Shown: piece after piece, positions 28,008-35,926 of the stretch
How the letters are laid out: the number at the start of each line of letters is the position of its first letter
How positions within the stretch are numbered: position 1 is the stretch's first letter
Assembly (NCBI GenBank): GCA_904419075.1
Contig: CAJFQM010000002.1
Coordinates: 62,001-126,000 of the forward strand
Direction: 5' to 3'
Length of the DNA stretch: 64,000 nucleotides
Origin: an uncultured Clostridia bacterium
GTDB lineage: Bacteria > Bacillota > Clostridia > Christensenellales > Borkfalkiaceae
Made by a program: the position numbers and the translations under genes
Notes under the pieces: model-generated
What the model was told of the DNA's origin: nothing
The model's input: the letters and a program-made list of their open reading frames with translations, nothing else
The model's database searches: none

Positions 28008-30041
28008 ATGCAATACAAAGGATGGGAGGGGTTTATCCCCGGCAAATGGAGCGAAGACGAAGTGGACGTGCGCGACTTTATTCAGCGCAATTACACGCCT
28101 TACGAGGGAGATTCGTCTTTCCTTGCGCCGCCTACCGAGGCGACGAAAAAACTGTGGGATATCGTCCTCGACCTTTCTAAAAAGGAAAGAGAAGCAGGCG
28201 GTGTGCTGGACGCGGATACCAAAATCGTCTCTACGCTCACTTCGCACGCGGCGGGGTATCTCGACAAAGACCTCGAAAAAATCGTGGGCTTGCAGACGGA
28301 TAAGCCTTTCAAGCGCTCTTTGCAGCCCTTCGGCGGAATCCGCATGTCGGAAGAAGCGCTCAACATGTACGGGTATACCCTCGATCCCGAAGTCAAAGAA
28401 ATCTTTACGAAATACCGCAAGACGCACAACGACGGCGTCTATGACGCTTATACTCCCGAAATGCGCGCGGCGCGTTCGGCGCATATTCTCACGGGACTTC
28501 CCGATACCTACGGCCGCGGCCGTATCGTCGGCGACTATCGCAGAGTGGCTCTGTACGGCGTGGACTATCTCATTCGTAAAAAGGAAGAGGATAAACTCGC
28601 CATGAACGGCGACATGCTTCCCGATAAAGTGCGCGACAGAGAGGAACTCTCCGAGCAAATCAAGGCGCTCAAAGCGCTCAAACAGCTCGCGGAAATTTAC
28701 GGGAAAGACATTTCCCAGCCCGCCACGAACGCCGAAGAGGCCGTTCAGGCGCTGTATTTCGGATATTTAGCCGCGGTGAAGGATCAGAACGGCGCCGCGA
28801 TGTCTATCGGCAGGAACAGCACTTTCCTCGATATTTATATCGAACGCGACCTCAAAAACGGCGTCATCACCGAACAGGAGGCGCAGGAACTCATCGATCA
28901 ATTTGTCATGAAACTGAGAATTGTCAAGTTCATGCGCATCAAGGAATATAACGAGCTGTTCTCGGGCGATCCGACCTGGGTGACGGAGTCTATCGGCGGC
29001 ATGGGCGTGGACGGACGGACGCTGGTAACGAAAAATTCCTTCCGTATCCTGCACACGCTCGATAACCTCGGTCCCGCTCCCGAACCTAACCTGACGGTGC
29101 TTTGGTCGAAGAAGCTGCCTTCCAACTTCAAAAAGTACTGCGCGGAAATTTCCATCCGCACCTCCGCCATTCAGTACGAAAGCGACGATCTGATGCGTCC
29201 CGAAATGGGGGACGATTACTGTATCGCCTGCTGCGTGAGCTGTATGCGCGTCGGAAAGGATATGCAATTTTTCGGCGCACGCGCCAATCTCGCAAAGTGC
29301 CTTCTTTACGCGATAAACGGCGGCAAGGACGAGCTCATGAAGGATAAAAAGACGGGGAAACCCATGCAGGTTTCTCCCGAATTCGCTCCCGTATCGGGGG
29401 ACGGGCCTCTCGATTTCGACGAGGTCATCAGAAAGTATAAGCAAATGATGTCCTGGCTGGCGGGATTGTATGTGAATACGCTCAACCTCATTCACTATAT
29501 GCACGACAAATACAGCTATGAGGCGCTCGAAATGGCGCTGCACGACACCAAAGTGCGCCGCTTCTTTGCCACCGGTATCGCGGGTCTGTCCTGCGCCGTG
29601 GATTCTCTTTCCGCCATTAAATATGCGAAAGTATATCCCATCCGCAACGAAGAGGGAATCGTCACCGATTTCCGTATCGAGGGAGATTTCCCCAAATACG
29701 GCAACAACGACGACCGCGCGGACAATATCGCCGTTTGGCTTCTGAAAACCTTCATGACGGACATCAAGAGCCACTACACTTATCGCGAAAGTATTCCCAC
29801 GACTTCCATCCTGACCATTACTTCCAACGTCGTGTACGGCAAAAAGACGGGCAATACGCCCGACGGCCGCCGCGCGGGGACTCCCCTTGCGCCCGGCGCC
29901 AATCCCATGCACGGCAGGGATACTCACGGGGCCCTCGCTTCCCTCGAATCGGTGGCGAAACTTCCCTATGAGTATTCGAGGGACGGAATTTCCAATACCT
30001 TCTCGATTACTCCCAGCTCGCTGGGCAAGGACGAAGATTAA
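28008..30041 (+). CDS. pflB: pyruvate formate-lyase catalytic core, lacking the glycyl-radical domain
   Basis: 677 residues, against about 760 in E. coli PflB. It converts pyruvate and CoA to acetyl-CoA and formate. The start at 28008 ([22 protein letters not shown]) follows AGGAGA; 41 upstream in-frame codons are not PFL-like. The catalytic Cys-Cys pair is present at 408-409 ([28 protein letters not shown]). The protein stops right after [12 protein letters not shown], the linker that normally leads into the glycine-radical domain; that domain is the next gene, 30 bases on. The two frames are the same and are separated by two in-frame TAA codons (30039, 30048). Core plus small protein equals 755 residues. 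Confidence 0.95.
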   Translation: MQYKGWEGFIPGKWSEDEVDVRDFIQRNYTPYEGDSSFLAPPTEATKKLWDIVLDLSKKEREAGGVLDADTKIVSTLTSHAAGYLDKDLEKIVGLQTDKPFKRSLQPFGGIRMSEEALNMYGYTLDPEVKEIFTKYRKTHNDGVYDAYTPEMRAARSAHILTGLPDTYGRGRIVGDYRRVALYGVDYLIRKKEEDKLAMNGDMLPDKVRDREELSEQIKALKALKQLAEIYGKDISQPATNAEEAVQALYFGYLAAVKDQNGAAMSIGRNSTFLDIYIERDLKNGVITEQEAQELIDQFVMKLRIVKFMRIKEYNELFSGDPTWVTESIGGMGVDGRTLVTKNSFRILHTLDNLGPAPEPNLTVLWSKKLPSNFKKYCAEISIRTSAIQYESDDLMRPEMGDDYCIACCVSCMRVGKDMQFFGARANLAKCLLYAINGGKDELMKDKKTGKPMQVSPEFAPVSGDGPLDFDEVIRKYKQMMSWLAGLYVNTLNLIHYMHDKYSYEALEMALHDTKVRRFFATGIAGLSCAVDSLSAIKYAKVYPIRNEEGIVTDFRIEGDFPKYGNNDDRADNIAVWLLKTFMTDIKSHYTYRESIPTTSILTITSNVVYGKKTGNTPDGRRAGTPLAPGANPMHGRDTHGALASLESVAKLPYEYSRDGISNTFSITPSSLGKDED

Positions 30042-30071
30042 AAAACTTAAAAACAAAAGGAGAAAACAACT

Positions 30072-30308
30072 ATGTCGAAACAACAAGTAGATAATTTGGT
30101 CAATATGCTGGACGCCTACGTCGCGGACGGCGGCTATCATCTCAACGTAAACGTATTCAATCGCGAAACGCTGCTGGATGCTCAGAAACATCCCGAAAAG
30201 TATCCTCAGCTGACGATCCGCGTCTCCGGCTATGCGGTCAATTTCAATAAACTGACGAAAGAACAGCAGGACGACGTGATTTCCCGGACAATTCACGAAT
30301 CCATGTAA
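30072..30308 (+). CDS. grcA: stand-alone glycyl-radical domain completing PflB
   Basis: 78 residues homologous to the last part of PflB and to GrcA/Yfi[35 protein letters not shown] and [18 protein letters not shown]. The radical glycine is G53 in RVSGYAV. It has its own ribosome site (AAAGGAG, 9 bases before the ATG). E. coli GrcA is a spare part that repairs oxygen-cleaved full-length PFL; here the preceding PflB has no such domain of its own, so this protein should be an obligatory subunit rather than a spare. A hairpin follows. Confidence 0.93.
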   Translation: MSKQQVDNLVNMLDAYVADGGYHLNVNVFNRETLLDAQKHPEKYPQLTIRVSGYAVNFNKLTKEQQDDVISRTIHESM

Positions 30309-30350
30309 CGGGACGAGAAAAAGCAAGATAACGATTTCAGCGTTTGTACG

Positions 30351-30380
30351 GGAAGCCGAATAATCTTCGGCTTCCTTTGG
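30351..30380 (+). terminator. hairpin after the pfl operon
   Basis: GGAAGCCGAA / TTCGGCTTCC, 10 bp perfect with a TAATC loop, followed by TTTGGATTTT. It ends about 30 bases before the next gene, so some read-through into it is possible. Confidence 0.75.
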
Positions 30381-30407
30381 ATTTTGAGAGAAATGTGAGG
30401 TATGCCT

Positions 30408-31637
30408 ATGGCGAAACGGAGAAAAAATACCCGCCGCAGGCGGGCGGCGGCTTTATTGGTCGCGCTCCTGTTGATTGCGGCTATTATCTGCGGTTACATA
30501 CTTTGGAGCAAGGGCTATCTGGACGGCTTTATTCCCTCGGACAGTACATCGGATGAGGGCAGTTCGGGCGGAAGTTCGGACAGCGCGTCGGACGAGGATA
30601 GTTCGGGCGGAAGTTCGGACAGCGCGTCGAACGAGGATAGTTCAAGCGGAGCGGATATCGTCACGGACGAATTGAGTATTCATTTTCTGATGCTGGGAAA
30701 TAAATATTCGGGAGATTGTACGCTGATTAAGGCGGGGGATACGGAAATTTTAATCGACGCCGGTTCCAGGGCGAGTTCCGCGGAGACGATTGCGGAGTAC
30801 GTGAGCGAATATTGCGAGGACGGAGTTCTCGAATATGTGATTGCCACGCATGCGGATCAGGATCATATTTCGGGATTTGTGGGAACGACGAAAATTCCCG
30901 GTATTTTCGACGTATTCGAATGTGAAACGATCATCGATTTTCCGAAAACCAATAAAGACACGAAAGTTTATCACGATTATGTCGAAAAACGCGACGCGGA
31001 AGTAGAGAGCGGTGCGGTGCACTATACCGCCCTCGAATGTTGGAACGAGACGAACGGAGCTAAGCGCAGTTATGAGATCGCGGACGGAATTACGATGAAT
31101 ATTTTATACAACGTATTCTATGAGGAAAAGTCGAGCGACGAAAACAATTATTCCGTATGTCTGTTATTTACGCAGGGCGAAAATCATTATTTATTCACGG
31201 GAGATTTGGAGGAGAAGGGCGAGGAGGCCCTGGTGGAAAACAATGATCTGCCGCAATGCAAGCTGTTTAAGGCAGGGCATCACGGAAGTCCCACTTCGAG
31301 CACGGAGGCGTTGTTATCCGTAATCCGTCCCGAAATCGTCGTCGTAAGCTGCTGCTGCGGCAACGAGACGGAATATCCCTTCTCTTCGATGGATGTTGTT
31401 TTTCCTTCTCAGGCTTTCGTGGACAGGGTAGCGCCGTATACGGACAAAATTTACGTTCCGACCGTCTATTCCGAAACGGCGGAAGGAGGATTCGAGGCGA
31501 TGAACGGCAACGTTGTCGTTTCCTCGGACGGCGGAGAAGTAAACGTGAGCTGCTCCAACAACGATATTCTTTTCAAGGATACCGAATGGTTCAAAAAATA
31601 CCGAACGTGGCCCGAAAACGGAGTGGGCGCGGCATAG
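30408..31637 (+). CDS. membrane-anchored metallo-beta-lactamase-fold protein, ComEC-C-terminal-like
   Basis: 409 residues. Very basic start (KRRKNTRRRR), one membrane helix (about 14-33), then a Ser/Gly/Asp linker (44-82) with a 13-residue repeat DEGSSGGSSDSAS, then an extracytoplasmic metallo-beta-lactamase fold: THADQDH (147-153) is the HxHxDH-type metal motif with Asp for the second His, and FTGDLEEKGE and KAGHHGS follow. This is the layout of the domain at the end of ComEC and of many clostridial surface proteins; a nuclease or phosphodiesterase role is possible but not shown. I prefer the ATG at 30408, since GAGG is only 1 base from the ATG at 30402. Confidence 0.8.
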   Translation: MAKRRKNTRRRRAAALLVALLLIAAIICGYILWSKGYLDGFIPSDSTSDEGSSGGSSDSASDEDSSGGSSDSASNEDSSSGADIVTDELSIHFLMLGNKYSGDCTLIKAGDTEILIDAGSRASSAETIAEYVSEYCEDGVLEYVIATHADQDHISGFVGTTKIPGIFDVFECETIIDFPKTNKDTKVYHDYVEKRDAEVESGAVHYTALECWNETNGAKRSYEIADGITMNILYNVFYEEKSSDENNYSVCLLFTQGENHYLFTGDLEEKGEEALVENNDLPQCKLFKAGHHGSPTSSTEALLSVIRPEIVVVSCCCGNETEYPFSSMDVVFPSQAFVDRVAPYTDKIYVPTVYSETAEGGFEAMNGNVVVSSDGGEVNVSCSNNDILFKDTEWFKKYRTWPENGVGAA

Positions 31638-31781
31638 GCGATTGCGATAAGCGCGGCGGGAATATTGCGGAAACGGCTGCGATAAGCGGTCGAGCGCGCG
31701 AATATCGAGCGGCAGGCAATCCCAAGCAGACAGGGACAAACGGCGAAAAAGTATTTTTTTTCGTAAATCGGGCGGCGGAGG

Positions 31782-31810
31782 TTGACATTTTCGCAAAAAT
31801 AGGGTACAAT
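31782..31810 (+). promoter_or_regulatory. promoter of the GT8 gene
   Basis: TTGACA, 17 bases, TACAAT. Expected start near 31817, giving a leader of about 80 bases that contains two overlapping hairpins. Confidence 0.8.
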
Positions 31811-31819
31811 ACCCAAAAG

Positions 31820-31864
31820 AAAAGGCACGTGCCTTTTTCGGCGTAATTTGATTACGCCGAAAAA
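31820..31864 (+). promoter_or_regulatory. two overlapping leader hairpins upstream of GT8
   Basis: Hairpin 1 is the palindrome AAAAGGCAC/GTGCCTTTT (31820-31837) running into T; hairpin 2 is TTTTTCGGCGTAAT / ATTACGCCGAAAAA (31834-31864), 14 bp perfect with a TTG loop. They share the T-run, so forming one disturbs the other, as in an attenuator. The stem core GGCGTAAT recurs in the opp leader at 42471-42495 in the same arrangement. Confidence 0.6.
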
Positions 31865-31895
31865 ATCCTTCAATAAGGCGGAAAGTACCGATTTT

Positions 31896-32696
31896 ATGAA
31901 TATTCTGACAGCAATCAACAAAAAATATCTGCCCTATTTTGCGGCGATGATTCGTTCCTTTGCAGACAATAACCCCGGCAAGCATACGGTATACATAGCG
32001 ACCAAGGAAGTGACGGACGCGGATATCGAAGCATATCGGGAATATCTGCCCGAACAGGTGACTTTCCGTCCCGTAGCCTTTAAGGAGGAAATTCTCGAAG
32101 GCGCGCCCACCGAAAAGCGTTGGCCGAAGGAGATCTATTATCGCATTTTTGCTGCGGAGTATCTCCCGGAAAGCGTAGACCGTATCCTCTATATGGACAG
32201 TGACATCATTGTAAAAGGGGATATTTCCGAATTCTACAATACCGATTTCGAGGATAATTATTTCGTGGCTACGACCAACGTTCATGCTCGTTTCTTAAAG
32301 TGGTTTATCCGCGTAAAAAACGGTGCGAACAAAAATACCGTATATGTGAATACCGGCGTTTTATTGATGAATTTAGACAAGCTCAGGAAAGAACAGGATA
32401 CGAAAGAGGTGTTAAAATACATTGCCCGCAGGAGATTCTTTCTCACTTTGCCCGATCAGGACGTCATTTCTACTCTTTACGGGCATAAAATCAAGATCGA
32501 AAACGGCATGGTTTACAACCTCAATGAACGGAAAATCCGAGGCTGGAACCGCCGCCACAAGGGCAAAGACGCGATAGGGCTCGCTCATGTGGACGAAAAA
32601 GTGAAAATTATCCATTATATCGGCAGAAACAAGCCTTGGAATGAAAAATATCGCGGCATTCTCAAACCCTATTACGACAAATACAAAGTAAAGTGA
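31896..32696 (+). CDS. family 8 glycosyltransferase
   Basis: 266 residues from MNILTAINKKYLPYFAAMIRS. GT8 enzymes are retaining transferases using UDP-sugars, often UDP-galactose or UDP-glucose, for surface glycans. The metal-binding DxD is YMDSD (D101, D103); the second ligand region is NTGVLLMNLDKLR, and the C-terminal HYIGRNKPW is the family-typical His motif. No membrane helix. An upstream TTG start at 31848 is rejected because it lies in the hairpin. The gene is monocistronic, with its own promoter and a P-type ATPase unit downstream. Confidence 0.93.
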   Translation: MNILTAINKKYLPYFAAMIRSFADNNPGKHTVYIATKEVTDADIEAYREYLPEQVTFRPVAFKEEILEGAPTEKRWPKEIYYRIFAAEYLPESVDRILYMDSDIIVKGDISEFYNTDFEDNYFVATTNVHARFLKWFIRVKNGANKNTVYVNTGVLLMNLDKLRKEQDTKEVLKYIARRRFFLTLPDQDVISTLYGHKIKIENGMVYNLNERKIRGWNRRHKGKDAIGLAHVDEKVKIIHYIGRNKPWNEKYRGILKPYYDKYKVK

Positions 32697-32733
32697 AAAA
32701 ATCGGGGTTTTTTGTTTTTTTACCCGAAAACCA

Positions 32734-32762
32734 TTGACAAAACGGAAAAATCGGAATATACT
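32734..32762 (+). promoter_or_regulatory. promoter of the riboswitch-controlled ATPase
   Basis: TTGACA (32734-32739), 17 bases, TATACT (32757-32762), directly before the riboswitch. Confidence 0.8.
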
Positions 32763-32770
32763 ATAACTAT

Positions 32771-32926
32771 ATTGAGGGAGTAGTTTGCGCCTTATCTTTT
32801 CGGGGCGTAACGGTTCCAACAACACCGGCGGAGTTCGATTTCGCCTGGGACTGTTTGAAAAAATGAGACTCATGCGCTATATTATCCGTCGTTTCGCGAC
32901 ATAATATGGAGCATGGGTCTTTTTTT
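32771..32926 (+). promoter_or_regulatory. yybP-ykoY (manganese) riboswitch with terminator
   Basis: The aptamer shows both conserved parts of the class: GAGGGAGTAG at 32774-32783 and GCCTGGGACTGTTTGAAAAA followed by TGAGACT at 32843-32870. This family senses Mn2+ and turns genes on. The expression platform is readable: AGACTCATGC (32866-32875), the 3-prime edge of the aptamer, pairs with GCATGGGTCT (32911-32920, one G-U) and is followed by seven T, with a nested hairpin ATATTAT/ATAATAT (32879-32907) between. Ligand binding should hold the aptamer edge and prevent the terminator, allowing the ATPase gene to be read. Confidence 0.88.
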
Positions 32927-32956
32927 GAAAAAGCAAAAGGAGAAATGCAAAATTCA

Positions 32957-35638
32957 ATGAAACACTATCTTTGCGACGCGGAAGAAGTTCTGAAAGAAGT
33001 CGGAGCTTCGCCCGAAGGTCTGTCCGCAGAAGAAGCGGCTTCCCGCCTCGAAAAAAACGGCAGGAATAAGCTGGCCGAGGGCAAAAAAACTTCGATGTTC
33101 AAGCGTTTCCTTCTGCAACTCGTCAACCCGATGATCATCGTCCTTCTGGCGGCCGCGGCAGTCAATCTCGCCACCGTCATCATCGACCGCGTGCGAGGGG
33201 GAAATGAATCCTTTGCGGAATTTATCATCATCGTCGCCGTCGTGCTTCTCAACGCCATTCTCGGCGTCGTTCAGGAGGGGCGCGCCGAGCACGCCATAGA
33301 AGCGCTCAAAGAAATGACGGCTTCCACCTGCAAGGTGATCCGAGACGGTCAGCTCCTCGCCGTAAAGAGCGAGGAAATCGTCGTCGGGGATATCGTCATC
33401 CTCGAAGCCGGAGATTCCGTCCCCGCAGATTGCCGCATCCTCGAATGCGCTTCCTTGAAGGCGGAAGAATCCGCTCTGACGGGCGAGAGCGTCCCCGCAA
33501 ACAAAGAGGCCGAAAGGCTCGTGGCCGAGAACGGTAAGGATGTCCCCTTAGGCGACAGAAAAAATATGGTCTACATGGGCAGCACCGTCGTATACGGCCG
33601 CGCAAAGGTCGTCGTCGTGGCGACCGGCATGCGGACGGAAATGGGCAAGATCGCCGATATTCTCGCTCAGGCTAAGGACGAGGTCACTCCTCTGCAAAAA
33701 CGCCTCAATAAACTGTCGCAGATTCTGAGCTATATCGTGCTCGGCATCTGTGTGTTCATCTTCGCGTTTAAGCTCATTCTCGAAAGGGATTTCGCACTCG
33801 AAGTCGTCCTCGACAGCTTTATCGTCGCGGTCTCGCTCGCTGTCGCCGCCATTCCCGAAGGACTTGCGACCGTCGTCACCATCGTCCTTTCCATGGGTAT
33901 GACCAAAATGGCGAAGAAAAAGGCCGTAGTCAAACGGCTCACCGCCGTCGAAACCCTCGGCTGCACGCAGATTATCTGTTCCGACAAGACCGGAACCCTC
34001 ACGCAGAACAAAATGACCGTCGTGGACCATTACGGGGACGACGAAGCCTTGCTCGCACGCGCGATGGCGCAGTGTTCGGACGCCGTGCTCGACGCGGAGG
34101 CGAAAGAGGCAAAGGGAGAGCCTACGGAATGTGCGCTCGTCAATTATGCCTATAAACTGGGGCTCGACAAGACGAAATTGGATTCCGAAGATAAGCGCGT
34201 CGCCGAAGCGCCCTTCGACAGCCTTCGGAAAATGATGTCCACCATTCATTCCGCGGGCGGAGGATTCGTACAATATACCAAGGGAGCGCCCGACGAAATT
34301 CTCAAACGCTGCACGCACGTCCGTGTCGGAGGAAAGGATATTCCCCTCACGGACGAAAAGCGCGAAGAGATTCTCGCCGCGAATAAGCAAATGGCGGACA
34401 GAGCTCTGCGCGTGCTCGCCGCCGCGTGTAAGAAGCTCGAAAGCGTGCCCGAAAAGTTCGAGCCGGAGGATATCGAAAAGGGACTTACCTTCCTCGGCCT
34501 CACGGGCATGATAGACCCGATCCGCCCCGAAGTCAAGGACGCTATCGTCGAGTGTAAGGCAGCCGGTATCCGTCCCATTATGATTACGGGCGACCATATA
34601 GATACCGCGGTAGCCATCGCGACGGAGCTCGGGATCATTACCGACAAATCTCAGGCGATTACGGGTTCGGCGCTCGGAGAAATGAGCGACGAGGAATTTG
34701 AACAAAAAATCGGACAGTATTCCGTGTATGCCCGCGTACAGCCCGAACACAAGGTGAAAATCGTCACGACATGGAAGAAAAAGGGCTATATCACCGCAAT
34801 GACGGGCGACGGCGTGAACGACGCACCCAGTATCAAGAGCGCGGATATCGGCATCGGAATGGGAATTACGGGTACGGACGTCACCAAGGGCGCCGCCGAT
34901 ATGGTATTGCAGGACGACAATTTCGCCACCATTGTCACCGCCGTGGGCGAGGGACGGAGAATTTACGACAATATCCGCAAGGCGATTCAGTTCCTGCTTT
35001 CCAGCAATCTCGCGGAGGTCGTGGCCGTGTTCGTAGCGACCATGCTGGGATTTACTCTGCTTCGGCCCATGCACCTGCTGTGGATAAATCTCATCACCGA
35101 TACGTTCCCCGCGCTCGCGCTCGGTATGGAAGAGGGCGAACGCGACCTCATGAAACGAAAGCCCCGCGACGACAAGGAGGGGATTTTTGCGGGCGGCGTC
35201 GGACTCAACGTCGTCTTGCAGGGGATCTTTATCGGCGTCATCACTCTGTTGTCCTATTTCATCGGGCATTATATCGAAACGGGCGTCTGGGAATGGACGT
35301 TCAAAGAGTCGCTCGAAGGTATGAGCATGGACGGCATGACGATGGCTTTCCTCACGTTATCCATGACGGAGATGTTCCATGCCTTTAACGTGCGTTCCAT
35401 CCATCACTCCGTATTTTCCATGAAAAAACAGAACAAGTACCTTTGGGGTGCATTTGGATTCTCTCTGCTTCTGACGTTGCTTGTGATCTATGTTCCCGGC
35501 ATCAATACCGCTTTTGAGTTCGCCGCCATCAGTGCGAAAGAATACTTCATCGCCGTCGCTCTCGCGTTTACCGTCATTCCGTTCGTGGAGATTTGCAAGC
35601 TCGTTCGGCGGGTGAAAAATAAGAACAAGGAACTTTGA
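32957..35638 (+). CDS. P-type cation ATPase (Ca2+/Mn2+ type)
   Basis: 893 residues. Cation-transporter N-domain, then the actuator motif LTGESVPA, the phosphorylation site CSDKTGTLTQ (D343), the nucleotide-binding KGAPDE and the hinge TGDGVNDAPSIK. The membrane motif VAAIPEGLATVV (PEGL) and the M6-type WINLITDTFPALALG are those of Ca2+ (SERCA/PMR1-like) pumps, a group that includes Mn2+ exporters. The Mn2+ riboswitch in front argues that Mn2+ is the physiological cargo, as proposed for Lactococcus YoaB. Starts at 32945 and 32957 are both possible; AGGAG is 2 bases from the first and 14 from the second, so I chose the second. Confidence 0.93.
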   Translation: MKHYLCDAEEVLKEVGASPEGLSAEEAASRLEKNGRNKLAEGKKTSMFKRFLLQLVNPMIIVLLAAAAVNLATVIIDRVRGGNESFAEFIIIVAVVLLNAILGVVQEGRAEHAIEALKEMTASTCKVIRDGQLLAVKSEEIVVGDIVILEAGDSVPADCRILECASLKAEESALTGESVPANKEAERLVAENGKDVPLGDRKNMVYMGSTVVYGRAKVVVVATGMRTEMGKIADILAQAKDEVTPLQKRLNKLSQILSYIVLGICVFIFAFKLILERDFALEVVLDSFIVAVSLAVAAIPEGLATVVTIVLSMGMTKMAKKKAVVKRLTAVETLGCTQIICSDKTGTLTQNKMTVVDHYGDDEALLARAMAQCSDAVLDAEAKEAKGEPTECALVNYAYKLGLDKTKLDSEDKRVAEAPFDSLRKMMSTIHSAGGGFVQYTKGAPDEILKRCTHVRVGGKDIPLTDEKREEILAANKQMADRALRVLAAACKKLESVPEKFEPEDIEKGLTFLGLTGMIDPIRPEVKDAIVECKAAGIRPIMITGDHIDTAVAIATELGIITDKSQAITGSALGEMSDEEFEQKIGQYSVYARVQPEHKVKIVTTWKKKGYITAMTGDGVNDAPSIKSADIGIGMGITGTDVTKGAADMVLQDDNFATIVTAVGEGRRIYDNIRKAIQFLLSSNLAEVVAVFVATMLGFTLLRPMHLLWINLITDTFPALALGMEEGERDLMKRKPRDDKEGIFAGGVGLNVVLQGIFIGVITLLSYFIGHYIETGVWEWTFKESLEGMSMDGMTMAFLTLSMTEMFHAFNVRSIHHSVFSMKKQNKYLWGAFGFSLLLTLLVIYVPGINTAFEFAAISAKEYFIAVALAFTVIPFVEICKLVRRVKNKNKEL

Positions 35639-35752
35639 CGACGAAAGAAAAAAAGTCGGATAAACGAAAGCCTTTGAACAATGCGTTTCGGGTAAGGGAA
35701 CTTTGGCTTGACACAGAGATCTCATAAAACAGAGGCTTTCCATAAGAATCGG

Positions 35753-35783
35753 AAACGGCCGTCCTTCGGGCGGCCGTTTTTTT
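35753..35783 (+). terminator. intrinsic terminator of the ATPase gene
   Basis: AAACGGCCG / CGGCCGTTT with an inner TCC-TTCG-GG, followed by seven T. Confidence 0.88.
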
Positions 35784-35854
35784 GCGAAAAAAATGCGAGG
35801 ATACGGGAAAAGGAGAATACAAGAAGATTCTTTGGGTAATTTTTCGGAAAGTAC

Positions 35855-35883
35855 TTGATTTTTCCGACGGAATGTGGTACATT
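35855..35883 (+). promoter_or_regulatory. probable promoter of malQ
   Basis: TTGATT, 17 bases, TACATT with TGG before the -10 (extended). The 12-base sequence TTGATAGAAATG is repeated directly after it. Confidence 0.55.
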
Positions 35884-35926
35884 GTTGATAGAAATGTTGA
35901 TAGAAATTTTTTCGGGGGAAAAAGGA

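Noticed and set aside
30039-30072. Frameshift or assembly error as explanation of the split PFL
   Set aside because: The two parts are already in the same frame, two separate TAA codons lie between, and a good ribosome site with correct spacing precedes the second start.
31848-31895. Upstream TTG start for the GT8 gene
   Set aside because: It lies inside the leader hairpin, has no ribosome site, and the added residues are not GT8-like.
32697-32733. Terminator after the GT8 gene
   Set aside because: TCGGG / CCCGA pair is only 5 bp with a 17-base T-rich loop; too weak to call.
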